Origin: Pseudomonas peradeniyensis
Lineage (GTDB): Bacteria > Pseudomonadota > Gammaproteobacteria > Pseudomonadales > Pseudomonadaceae
Assembly (NCBI RefSeq): GCF_014268935.2
Contig: NZ_JABWRJ020000003.1
Coordinates: forward strand, 728,501 to 792,500
Length of the DNA stretch: 64,000 nt
Direction of reading: 5' to 3'
Part shown: positions 1 to 7,642 of the stretch, piece by piece
How positions within the stretch are numbered: position 1 is the first letter of the stretch
Layout: every line of letters starts with the position of its first letter
Notes under the pieces: model-generated
What the model saw: the letters and a program-made list of their open reading frames with translations, nothing else
Told to the model about the DNA's origin: nothing
The model's database searches: none
Program-made: the position numbers and the translations under genes

Positions 1-294
1 GGGCTGGCCGCGACGCAGGTCGTCGTCGTCCATCGCCGGCAAGTCGTCATGCACCAGCGAGTAGGCGTGGATCAGTTCCACCGCGCAGGCCGCGCCGTTG
101 GCATGCTCGGCAGGCACACCGAAGGCTTCGCAGGCGGCATAGGCCAGCAGCGGGCGCACGCGCTTGCCGCCGTTCATCACGCTGTAGCGCATGGCGGCAT
201 AGAGGCGTTCGAGCTCCTTGGAGGGCGCCTGGAACAGCGGTTCGAGGGCGGCGTCGACCCGTGCCTGGGCGCTCTGCTGGTACTGGGCGATCAT
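1..294 (-). CDS. ispA: Farnesyl diphosphate synthase, 5' part only
   Basis: Class-1 trans-prenyltransferase that condenses IPP with DMAPP and GPP to make farnesyl diphosphate in the cytosol. The window holds about the first 98 residues and the gene runs off the left edge. The translation contains the family's GGKRVRP block and the first Asp-rich metal-binding motif (DDLPAMDDD). The ATG overlaps the xseB stop as ATGA, so the two are translationally coupled, the usual xseB-ispA order in pseudomonads. Identification is firm; the C-terminus cannot be assessed. Confidence 0.95.
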   Translation of the reverse strand, partial: MIAQYQQSAQARVDAALEPLFQAPSKELERLYAAMRYSVMNGGKRVRPLLAYAACEAFGVPAEHANGAACAVELIHAYSLVHDDLPAMDDDDLRRGQP

Positions 295-533
295 GCCTCG
301 GGCTCCGCGTCGAACGGCTGGGCGGCCAGTTCGCCGTCACGCTCCAGCAGGATCTGCACCTTCTGCTCGGCCTGGGCCAGGGCACCCTGGCAGTCGCGGG
401 TCAGGGCGATGCCCTGCTCGAAGGCGGCCAGCGACTCTTCCAGCGACAGTTCGCCGTTCTCCAGGCGTTCGACCAGGGCTTGCAGGTCGGCGAGGGATTG
501 TTCGAAATCGATGGAGGTTTTTTTGCGGGCCAT
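291..533 (-). CDS. xseB: Exodeoxyribonuclease VII small subunit
   Basis: Small subunit of exonuclease VII, which with XseA degrades single-stranded DNA to acid-insoluble oligonucleotides. The 80-residue length is normal for XseB. The FEQSLADLQALVERLENGEL stretch near residues 10-29 and the following amphipathic helices are the family signature, and the C-terminus is acidic. It is the first gene of the leftward xseB-ispA operon. The ATG at 533 fits the usual MARKKTS-type start. Confidence 0.95.
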   Translation of the reverse strand: MARKKTSIDFEQSLADLQALVERLENGELSLEESLAAFEQGIALTRDCQGALAQAEQKVQILLERDGELAAQPFDAEPEA

Positions 534-753
534 GGCGACTGTCTCGGTGGCATTCAGAACGGCGCGACACTAGCAGAGCGGGGCAGGGGGAGCAAATTGC
601 ATGGGCCTATCGTTCGTCGCATTTTGTTGCACTTGTTCGGTGTGAGCCATCTTGCAATCCGCGATGCAATCGAATTGTGGGGGTGACGGCCCTCTGCCAT
701 AATCCGCGCGCTCTGGCCTGCGGGTCAGGGACCTTTCTTCCCGACGTCATGTA

Positions 754-2169
754 ATGGACTACGTTGTGAGCTTCCTCTCGATCGAATTCGGCCTCTGTTT
801 CACGCTGTTCTTCATTCTTTATTGGAGCCTCTGCTGGAGCGTGCGGTTGCAGAACCTGCTGCTCCTGACCGCCAGCTACGGCCTGGTGGCGAGCTTCAGC
901 CTGCAGTCGCTGTATATCCTGCTGGGCTACAGTGCGCTGGTGTACCTGCTCGGCCTGCTGGCGGGGCGCTATCCCGGGCGCTGGTTCAGTCGCGTGCTGC
1001 TGCTGACCCTGGTGTTGGGCTGCTTCTACCTGTTCAAGTACCAGGAGTTCTTCGTCGGCGGCGCCCAGGGTGCCCTGGCGGCGGCCGGGTTCGAGGTGTC
1101 GCTGCCGCTGCTGGAAGTGCTGGTGCCGATCGGGTTGTCGTTCTACACCTTCCATTCGGTCAGCTACCTGGTGTCGATCAACCGCCGCGAGCTGGCGCCA
1201 GCGGCGCCGCTGGACCTGGCCCTGTACCTGGCGTTCTTCCCCAGCCTGGTGGCCGGGCCGGTCAACCGCGCCCTGCACATGCTGCCGCAGATCCGCCCGC
1301 CGGCCATGCGCCAGGTGCTGGAGCCGCAGCGTGCGCTCGGGCTGATCGCCATGGCGGTGGTCAAGCTGTTCTTCCTCAGCGCCTGGCTGGGCAGCGAGTG
1401 GGTCGACCCGGTGTTCGACACTCCGGGCAGCGCCAGCCCCGAGCAGGTGCTGCTGAGCGTCTACGGCTACAGCCTGCTGATCTACTTCAACTTCAGCGGC
1501 TACACCAACCTGGTCACCGGCATCGCCCTGTTGCTGGGCTTCCGTCTGCCGGACAACTTCGACGCGCCGTATGCCGCGCACAACCTCAAGGAATTCTGGG
1601 GGCGCTGGCACATCAGCCTGTCGCGCTTCATCCGCGACTACGTGTACATCCCGCTGGGCGGCAACCGCAAGGGCGTATGGCGCGGCAACCTGAACATGCT
1701 GCTGGCGATGCTGGTGTCCGGCCTGTGGCACGGGGCGAGCGTGAACTTCATCATCTGGGGCGCCCTGCATGGCGTCGGCCTGGCCATTTCCAAGCTGTTC
1801 AGCCAGTGGTTTCCGGGCTTCGCCCGGCTGCCGGGCTGCGGCCTGCTGGCGCGCCTGATGACCTTCCATTACGTGGCCTTCGCCTGGATCTTCTTCCGCA
1901 GCCCGACGCTGGACGGCGCGCTGGAGATGCTCGGCGACATCGGCCAGTTGAGCCTGGCGGGGCTGAACAGCGCCACGGGCTTGATGCTGCTGGCCTGCGT
2001 GCTGTTCGTGGCCAGTTATCCACAGTGGCTGGTGCTGTTGCGCCAGAGTGGCGCGCTGTTCCAGCGCCTGCCGTGGCAGCTGTACCCGATCCCGCTCGGG
2101 GTCGGTGTGTCGCTGGTGATTTTCGCTTCGCAGTCGGGCGTGCCGGGGTTCATCTATGCAAGCTTCTGA
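754..2169 (+). CDS. MBOAT-family membrane O-acyltransferase (AlgI-like)
   Basis: Polytopic inner-membrane acyltransferase of the MBOAT family, 471 aa, rich in hydrophobic segments throughout. The AlgI/PatA/DltB signatures are visible: the FWGRWHISLS block near residue 280 and the LWHG motif near residue 323, whose His is the invariant catalytic residue. Family members move acyl groups, usually acetyl, across the membrane for transfer to alginate, peptidoglycan, cellulose or teichoic acid. The next gene overlaps its 3' end by 14 bp and encodes an SGNH protein, the usual periplasmic partner. The acceptor polymer is not revealed: no alginate, cellulose or psl genes are adjacent. Confidence 0.9.
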   Translation: MDYVVSFLSIEFGLCFTLFFILYWSLCWSVRLQNLLLLTASYGLVASFSLQSLYILLGYSALVYLLGLLAGRYPGRWFSRVLLLTLVLGCFYLFKYQEFFVGGAQGALAAAGFEVSLPLLEVLVPIGLSFYTFHSVSYLVSINRRELAPAAPLDLALYLAFFPSLVAGPVNRALHMLPQIRPPAMRQVLEPQRALGLIAMAVVKLFFLSAWLGSEWVDPVFDTPGSASPEQVLLSVYGYSLLIYFNFSGYTNLVTGIALLLGFRLPDNFDAPYAAHNLKEFWGRWHISLSRFIRDYVYIPLGGNRKGVWRGNLNMLLAMLVSGLWHGASVNFIIWGALHGVGLAISKLFSQWFPGFARLPGCGLLARLMTFHYVAFAWIFFRSPTLDGALEMLGDIGQLSLAGLNSATGLMLLACVLFVASYPQWLVLLRQSGALFQRLPWQLYPIPLGVGVSLVIFASQSGVPGFIYASF

Positions 2170-3292
2170 TAGCAAACAGCTGTTCCAGGTGCAGATGGGC
2201 GCCGCCCGTGGCTTGTATGCGATCGTGGTCACCACCGCGTTGCTGTTCTGGCTGAACCAGGACTCGATCAAGCTCTACTGCCAGCAGAAGTACCACCAGA
2301 GCTGCGAGATACCGCTGCTGGGCCAGATGCCGGCCTGGCGCATGGGGGCGCAGTTGACGGCGATGCTGGAGGCGCAACGCGATGGCCTGCTCGAGCAGTT
2401 GCTGCCCGCGCCGCAACTGGCCGAGGGGCCGGCGGTCGAGGTTTTGCCTGCACCGTTGCCGGTGGTCACGGTCGATCTTGAAACCCCGGCGGCCGTGGCC
2501 AAGCCGTTGCCACCGGTGTCGACGCCTGCGCATGTGCAGCCGACGCCTGCGCCGGTTCATGCGCCAGCCCCCGTCGTAGTCGCCCAGCCTGCGCCGCCCG
2601 CGTCTGCACCCGCATTGCTGCAGCCGGGCACCGTGGCTTCGCTGGCCGCTGGCGACGACGTGTTCCTGGTCGGCGACTCGCTGATGCAGGGCGTGGCGCC
2701 GCACCTGGCCAACAGCCTGCGCAAGCGCTACCAGATCCGTACCGTCAATCTCAGCAAGCAGAGCACCGGCCTTGCCTACCCGGGCTTCTTCAACTGGCCG
2801 AAGACCGTGGCCGACACCCTCGACCATGAACCGAACGTGCGCCTGATGGTGGTGTTCCTCGGCCCCAACGACCCCTGGGACATGCCCCAGGGCAAGGGCA
2901 AGCCGTTCCTGCGCTTCAAGTCGCCGGAGTGGGAGGTCGCCTATCGCGCCCGTATCGATTCGATTCTCGAGCAGGCCCGCACGCACAACGTGCAGGTGAT
3001 CTGGGTAGGGCCGCCGAACATGGAGAAGGCGCGACTGTCCACGGCCATGGGTTACCTCAGCGGGCTCTACCAGGAGCAGACCGCGCTGTTCGGCCAGCAC
3101 TACGTCTCGGCCAACCCGATCCTCGGCTACACCGACGCCAACTTCTCGTATGCGGTGCAGACACCGCAGGGCAAGCGGGTCAAGGTGCGGGTCGACGACG
3201 GCATTCATTTCACCATCACAGGCCAGAAGATGATCGCCGAACAGGTTCTGTCGCTGATCAGCTTCCCGGGCCTGACCGTTACAGGACATTGA
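2156..3292 (+). CDS. Membrane-anchored SGNH/GDSL acyltransferase or esterase
   Basis: A 378-aa protein with one N-terminal membrane segment near residues 20-35, a Pro/Ala/Val-rich linker around residues 95-155, and a periplasmic SGNH domain. The catalytic blocks are VGDSLMQG near residue 172 (nucleophile Ser), LGPNDPWD in the middle (Asn), and DDGIHF near residue 347 (Asp-His pair). Its start lies within the MBOAT gene, indicating coupled translation. By analogy with PatB, AlgX or WssI, it probably takes the acyl group exported by the MBOAT protein and transfers it to an extracytoplasmic glycan. Acceptor unknown. Confidence 0.8.
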   Translation: MQASDSKQLFQVQMGAARGLYAIVVTTALLFWLNQDSIKLYCQQKYHQSCEIPLLGQMPAWRMGAQLTAMLEAQRDGLLEQLLPAPQLAEGPAVEVLPAPLPVVTVDLETPAAVAKPLPPVSTPAHVQPTPAPVHAPAPVVVAQPAPPASAPALLQPGTVASLAAGDDVFLVGDSLMQGVAPHLANSLRKRYQIRTVNLSKQSTGLAYPGFFNWPKTVADTLDHEPNVRLMVVFLGPNDPWDMPQGKGKPFLRFKSPEWEVAYRARIDSILEQARTHNVQVIWVGPPNMEKARLSTAMGYLSGLYQEQTALFGQHYVSANPILGYTDANFSYAVQTPQGKRVKVRVDDGIHFTITGQKMIAEQVLSLISFPGLTVTGH

Positions 3293-3293
3293 G

Positions 3294-4487
3294 ATGCGCC
3301 AATGGCATCACCTGCTGGGCCTGGCCCTGCTGATCAGCGCCGCGCCGGGTTGCAGTACCGGCGCCAACAGCGTGAGCGCCCAGCCCACGGCAGGGCCCGC
3401 CGCCGCGCCAGCCGCCCGCCAGGATGGCAACCTCGCCTTGCTCGCCGGCAAGCTGCGCAACGCCGGCCGGGCGCCGGTTGCCATCGTCCAGCTGGGTGAC
3501 TCGCACACCGCCGCCGACCTGTTCAGCGGCGAGCTGCGCAAGCTGTTGCAGGCGCGCTACGGCGACGGCGGCATCGGCCTGGTGCCGGCCTCGCCGGTGC
3601 CGGGTATCCGCAACGACCGGGTGATCATCAAGAGCGAGAAGCGCCAGTGGGAGCTGGTGTCGGCGCGTAACCAGCAGAGCCAGCAGTTCCCGCTGGGGGG
3701 CTATCTGTCGCTGCCATTGGCCAACCGCGCCAGTGTGGGGCTGCAGGCGCGGGACGAGGACCGCCAGCGCTACAAGGTCTCGGCGCTGTACCAGTCGAGC
3801 GCCAGCGCCAGCCTCTTCGTCAATGGCGGCCAACGCCGCGTGCTGCCGGCCAGCAATGGCCAGTGGCGCTTCAGCCCGGCCTACGCCAATGTCGGCCTGC
3901 CGGTGCAGTTGAGTGTCGAGGGTGGCCGGGGTGTCGCTTTGGGGGGCTGGTACATCCAGGGGCAGAAGAATGCCGGGGTGACCTACTCGGCGCTGGGCAT
4001 CAACGGTGCGCGTCTGGATGTGGTGGACAAATGGCAGGCGGGGTGGCGCGACAGCCTCAAGGCCGTGCGGCCTGACCTGGTGATCCTGGCCTACGGTACC
4101 AACGAAGCGTTCGACGACAAGCTCGACCTGGCGCTGTACCAGACGCAACTGGACGCGACCCTCACGAGCCTGCGCAAGGACCTGCCACAGGCGGCGATCC
4201 TGCTGGTCGGGCCGCCGGACTCGATCAAGCAGCGCAAGGCGCGCAGCTGTGCGGCGCGCCAGCCACAACCGCTGGCCTCGGTGATCCGTATCCAGAAGCA
4301 GATGGCGCACAAACACAAGGCGCTGTTCTGGGATTGGCAGGGCTTCATGGGCGGGCCGTGCTCGATCGCCGGCTGGCAGGCGGGTGGGCTGGCGCGGCCG
4401 GATCTGGTGCACCTGACGGCTGATGGCTATCGCAAGAGTGCGGCGGGGTTGTATGAGTTTCTGAAGGGGCCGTTGGGGTTGCGTTGA
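3294..4487 (+). CDS. Second SGNH-family protein, exported, possibly a lipoprotein
   Basis: A 397-aa exported protein starting two bases after the previous stop. A short hydrophobic signal ends in AAPGC, a plausible but imperfect lipobox with Cys at residue 20. SGNH motifs are QLGDSHTAAD near residue 65 (GDSH in place of GDSL), YGTNEAFD near 266, and DLVHLTADG near 369. It closes a three-gene module with the MBOAT protein and the first SGNH protein; two SGNH partners per MBOAT recalls alginate and cellulose acetylation systems with separate transferase and esterase. Which of the two does which is not visible. Confidence 0.75.
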   Translation: MRQWHHLLGLALLISAAPGCSTGANSVSAQPTAGPAAAPAARQDGNLALLAGKLRNAGRAPVAIVQLGDSHTAADLFSGELRKLLQARYGDGGIGLVPASPVPGIRNDRVIIKSEKRQWELVSARNQQSQQFPLGGYLSLPLANRASVGLQARDEDRQRYKVSALYQSSASASLFVNGGQRRVLPASNGQWRFSPAYANVGLPVQLSVEGGRGVALGGWYIQGQKNAGVTYSALGINGARLDVVDKWQAGWRDSLKAVRPDLVILAYGTNEAFDDKLDLALYQTQLDATLTSLRKDLPQAAILLVGPPDSIKQRKARSCAARQPQPLASVIRIQKQMAHKHKALFWDWQGFMGGPCSIAGWQAGGLARPDLVHLTADGYRKSAAGLYEFLKGPLGLR

Positions 4488-4496
4488 GGCCTGGCC

Positions 4497-4540
4497 TCAT
4501 CGCGGGGCAAGCCCGCTCCCACGGTGATTGGGGCGGGCTT
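4497..4540. repeat. REP element between convergent genes
   Basis: A copy of the P. putida-type REP palindrome (core GCGGGGCAAGCCCGCTCCC) lies between the convergent SGNH gene and ribB. A degenerate inverted half (GGGCGGGCTTGCTC) follows, so the pair could fold and act as a bidirectional terminator. Confidence 0.7.
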
Positions 4541-4549
4541 GCTCAGGTA

Positions 4550-5200
4550 TCAGGCCGGCTCGGCCTGCAGCTCGACCATCGCCTCGCGATAGCGCGCCAG
4601 TTCCTCGATGGTCAGTACCGGCAGGTTGTACTGCCGCGCATACACCGCCACCTGCTCGCCGCGGGCCATGCTGCCGTCGGGGTTCATCAGTTCGCACAGC
4701 ACCGCCGCCGGGCGCAGGCCGGCCAGGCGGGCCAGGTCCACCGAGCCTTCGGTGTGGCCGCGACGGGTCAGCACGCCGCCATCGCGAGCGCGTAGCGGGA
4801 ACACATGACCCGGGCTGACGATATGACGTTCCTGGGCGGTCGAGCGCAGCGCGGCTTCGATGGTGGTGATGCGGTCCTGCGCCGACACGCCGGTGCTGAC
4901 CCCTTCGGCGGCCTCGATGGTGACGGTGAAGCCGGTGCCATGGCGGGCCTGGTTGTTCTGCACCATCGGCGCCAGTTGCAGGGCATCGACGGTGGCTTCG
5001 TCCAGGCACAGGCAGACGATGCCGCTGCAATCGCGGATCATCATGGCCATGGTCTGCAGCGAAAGGTTCTCGGCGGCGGCGACGATGTCGGCTTCGTCCT
5101 CGCGGTCGTCGTCGTCGAGCAGCAGCACGGGGCGCCCGGCCTGGAAGGCGGCGATGGCGGCGCTGACATTGGGGAATTGCTTGTGGTGCATGGTGGACAT
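4550..5200 (-). CDS. ribB: 3,4-dihydroxy-2-butanone-4-phosphate synthase
   Basis: Converts ribulose 5-phosphate to 3,4-dihydroxy-2-butanone 4-phosphate plus formate, the four-carbon branch of riboflavin synthesis. At 216 aa it is a stand-alone RibB without a GTP cyclohydrolase II domain. Signatures are the acidic DDDDREDEAD block near residues 33-42, the RHGTGFTV segment, and RRGHTEGSVDLARLAG. The ATG at 5200 follows a strong AGGAG site. Longer in-frame starts would run through the FMN riboswitch and are unlikely. The gene is preceded by an RFN element, so FMN feedback is expected. Confidence 0.95.
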   Translation of the reverse strand: MSTMHHKQFPNVSAAIAAFQAGRPVLLLDDDDREDEADIVAAAENLSLQTMAMMIRDCSGIVCLCLDEATVDALQLAPMVQNNQARHGTGFTVTIEAAEGVSTGVSAQDRITTIEAALRSTAQERHIVSPGHVFPLRARDGGVLTRRGHTEGSVDLARLAGLRPAAVLCELMNPDGSMARGEQVAVYARQYNLPVLTIEELARYREAMVELQAEPA

Positions 5201-5286
5201 GAAACGCTCCTCGTGAATGATCGATGAACGTCTCGGGGCGAACAAAATGCGCGCGCAGGGGCGCCCGGACGGCCCCTGCCAAACGC

Positions 5287-5416
5287 CTTCTTTCATCCGG
5301 ACTATGACCGTCGGCCCTGGAATCTCACCAGGTCTGCTGACCCCCGGCATGGCCGGGGCGCTCGCGGGCTCATCTTTCGATTTACCGCCGGTGGGGACTT
5401 TCACCCCGCCCTGAAG
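5287..5416 (-). promoter_or_regulatory. FMN riboswitch (RFN element)
   Basis: Read on the minus strand, the region has the conserved RFN blocks in order: GGGCGGGGTGAAAGTCCCCA, ACCGGCGGTAAATC, AGCCCGCGAGCG, GTCAGCAGACCTGGTGAGA, CCAGGGCCGACGGTCATAGT, and CCGGATGAAAGAAG. The strand and position, directly upstream of ribB, fit. A variable GCCCCGGCCATGCCGGGG hairpin forms one arm. About 85 nt separate its 3' end from the ribB start, enough for a terminator or an SD-sequestering stem. Confidence 0.97.
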
Positions 5417-5458
5417 ACCGGCCAAGCATACAGCACTGTGCCAGCGGGCTGGCAAGCC

Positions 5459-7042
5459 CTACGACTTTAGTTGCTGCCAGTCCAGCCCGAAGCGCGCCAG
5501 GTACTTGCGCAGGCGGTCGGCGTCGTTGGGGTTGGCTTTCTCCTGGCGCGATACCGCGAACAGCTGACGCCCGGCTTCTGACAGGCTCGGCGCGCGGCGA
5601 CAGACATCGATGACCGCCTGCAACTGCACCTGGTCGAACAGGTCGAGTGCGCGGTCGGCGAAAAGTGGCTCGCTGGCCGACTCCAGGCCCCATGCATAGC
5701 GCAGCCGGGCAATCTCTTCCTCGACCATTTCCTCATCGATACGCCCGCTGTCGGCCAGTGTCGCCATGCGCGTGATCGACGCCGACAGCTCGCGGAAGTT
5801 GCCGGCCCAGCGGGCCTCGCCGGCATGGGCGAAGGCCAGGTAGCGGCGCTTGGCCTCGAGGTTGAAGCGCACCTGGCGCCCTTGTTCGCGGGCATGGCGC
5901 TGCAGCTCGAAATCGAGGTTCGGCTCGATGTCCTCGCGGCGTGCGGCCAGGCCCGGGAGGGCGAAGGTCCACAGGTTGATGCGGGCGAACAGGTCCTCGC
6001 GGAACGAGCCGTCGGCGACCTTGGCGCGCAGGTCGCGGTGGGTGCCGGCGATCAGCTGGAAGTCGCTTTCCACTTCGCGGTCCGCGCCCAGCGGGAAGAA
6101 GCGTTTTTCCTCGATGGCCTTGAGCAGCATGGCCTGTTCGTCGGCGCCCAGTTCACCGATCTCGTCGAGGAACAGCATGCCGCCGTCGGCGGCGCGCAGC
6201 AGGCCGTCGCGGGCGTTCTGGGCGCCGGTGAAGGCGCCCTTGGCGTGGCCGAACAGGGTCGACATGGCGCCGTCGCCGCGCAGGGTGGCGCAGTTCACTT
6301 CGATGAAGCGACCGCCCAACTGATGGCGCCCGCGTTTGAGCTCATGGACGCGGCGGGCCAGGAACGACTTGCCGGCGCCGGTCGGGCCGACCAGCAGCAT
6401 GGGGGCCTTCGAGCGCAGGGCGACCCGCTCGATCTGTTCGATGGTGCGGTTGAAATCCGGGTTGCGCGTGGCGATGCCGGACTTGAGCAGCGACTGTCCC
6501 TCGACCTGCTCGCGGCGAAAGCGCGAGGCGATCGGGTCGTAGCGCGACAGGTCGAGGTCGATCAGGGTGGCGATGCCGGCCGGGTCGCTGTTTTCGTCCT
6601 GCTTGCGCGAGGGCGAGGTCTGCACCAGGCGTGCCGGCAGGTAGCGCGCCTCGGTGAGCAGGAACCAGCAGATCTGCGCAACGTGGGTGCCGGTGGTGAT
6701 GTGCACCAGGTAGTCCTCGTGCTCGGTGTCGAAGCTGTAGCCGCTGGCGAAGTCGTGCAGGGCGCCATAGACCTCCTCGAAGTCCCACGGGTTGCGCAGC
6801 GCCAGCGGGTGCAGGCGCACCTCGGTGCCGGGCGAGACCTGCTGGATGTCGCCGCGGATACGGTCGGCCAGGCTCTGGTCGCGCGCGCTGGGGCCGTGGA
6901 TCAGTTCCAGGCGGTCCAGGGGCAGGTCGGCTTGCTGGCACAGGCCGATGGTCGGCCGCCAGCGGTTCCAGCGTGCGGCGCCCTTGCCGTTGCGGTCGAG
7001 GGTGGTGCCGAGGAAGCCGATGGCGACGAGTGGCTTGCTCAT
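5459..7042 (-). CDS. rtcR: RtcR, sigma-54-dependent activator of RNA repair
   Basis: A 527-aa bacterial enhancer-binding protein. Residues 1 to about 180 form the RtcR regulatory domain, known in the family to be a CARF-like Rossmann sensor. A AAA+ domain follows with Walker A GPTGAGKS near residue 222, GAFTGA (sigma-54 contact loop) near 267, and a Walker B LFLDEIGE near 285. The C-terminus carries a helix-turn-helix. It is divergent from slipin-rtcB, the expected arrangement, and a matching sigma-54 promoter lies at 7195-7210. The stop is only about 40 nt upstream of the FMN riboswitch and no strong terminator is visible between them. Confidence 0.95.
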   Translation of the reverse strand: MSKPLVAIGFLGTTLDRNGKGAARWNRWRPTIGLCQQADLPLDRLELIHGPSARDQSLADRIRGDIQQVSPGTEVRLHPLALRNPWDFEEVYGALHDFASGYSFDTEHEDYLVHITTGTHVAQICWFLLTEARYLPARLVQTSPSRKQDENSDPAGIATLIDLDLSRYDPIASRFRREQVEGQSLLKSGIATRNPDFNRTIEQIERVALRSKAPMLLVGPTGAGKSFLARRVHELKRGRHQLGGRFIEVNCATLRGDGAMSTLFGHAKGAFTGAQNARDGLLRAADGGMLFLDEIGELGADEQAMLLKAIEEKRFFPLGADREVESDFQLIAGTHRDLRAKVADGSFREDLFARINLWTFALPGLAARREDIEPNLDFELQRHAREQGRQVRFNLEAKRRYLAFAHAGEARWAGNFRELSASITRMATLADSGRIDEEMVEEEIARLRYAWGLESASEPLFADRALDLFDQVQLQAVIDVCRRAPSLSEAGRQLFAVSRQEKANPNDADRLRKYLARFGLDWQQLKS

Positions 7043-7194
7043 CCTTGATTATCCTTGAAGATAAATTGGTATCTGATGGTATACGAAAAACTGAATGCCC
7101 ATGTGTCATTCGAACTGTGCGCGAATTAATCAGACAAAAATAAATCTATATAAAACAATTAGTTAGATAATTTTATCAGTGCCGAATGAAAACC

Positions 7195-7210
7195 TGGCAC
7201 GCCGCTCGCA
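7195..7210 (+). promoter_or_regulatory. Sigma-54 (-24/-12) promoter of the rtc operon
   Basis: TGGCACGCCGCTCGCA matches the sigma-54 consensus TGGCACG-N4-TTGCA except for one base in the -12 block; the GG and GC doublets have the required spacing. It lies between divergent rtcR and the slipin gene and points at the latter. The 130 nt upstream (7060-7190) are strikingly AT-rich, as expected for IHF and activator binding. Transcription should start near 7222, leaving a leader of about 420 nt. Confidence 0.85.
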
Positions 7211-7219
7211 ATAACCCTC

Positions 7220-7642
7220 TCGACCGCATCGCCAGGCAGGCCCTCGGGACAGGGGAACCCCCCGCCGGTGCACGTACCCACCTTCAGGTGTCGGTGTCGT
7301 GCATGCCGCCGCCGCAACGACCGGTCATTGCTGCGCTGGGCCCCTGGAAAGGCCGGCGCAGACGCTCGCCGGGCAAAGCCCCGGCACTACCCTCCTAAGG
7401 TAGCTGTAACCGCAACACCCGCCGGTGGGGCACAGGCAACGCAAGCAGGGCCAGGACGGCCCGTCACTGCGAAGGACGCCTGGCCCACCGCTGGCCCACC
7501 CGGCTCGCCGGCCGGGCCTGGCGCAACGATGGTGGCCGCTGGAGCAATGCTCCCGGCCCCGGACTCCGCCAGGCTTCGCTCGCGACGCCCGCTGGGTTGG
7601 CGACCACCGGCAACCAAGGACATTGAACAAAGGATGAGCAAG
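7220..7642 (+). ncRNA. Long structured leader RNA of the rtc operon (candidate)
   Basis: No convincing gene starts here, yet hairpins come one after another. A 13-bp arm pairs 7269-7282 with 7287-7303. CTGCGC at 7331 pairs with GCGCAG at 7356 around an inner GGCC pair. GCCGGG at 7368 pairs with CCCGGC at 7380. CTACC at 7387 pairs with GGTAG at 7399 around a 7-nt loop. CACC at 7416 pairs with GGTG at 7424. The last three stems in a row resemble the arms of a tRNA-like fold. It could be a 5' UTR control element or a separate small RNA processed from the operon. Function unknown. Confidence 0.5.

Noticed and set aside
607..2271. A 554-codon minus-strand frame opposite the MBOAT gene
   Set aside because: Translation is Gln/His/Arg-rich antisense of a hydrophobic membrane protein; no recognisable domain.
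5201..5455. Upstream extension of the RibB frame
   Set aside because: It would translate the FMN riboswitch; the ATG at 5200 with AGGAG is clearly the start.
7393..7404. TCCTAAGGTAGC in the rtc leader, resembling a conserved 23S rRNA segment
   Set aside because: Only 12 nt, recalled without alignment; it forms its own local hairpin here. Could be chance.
7268..7640. Possible N-terminal extension of the slipin or an independent ORF in the leader
   Set aside because: The extra ~125 codons are Arg/Pro/Gly-rich, unlike a protein, and overlap the hairpin series; the proper start with ribosome site is at 7643.
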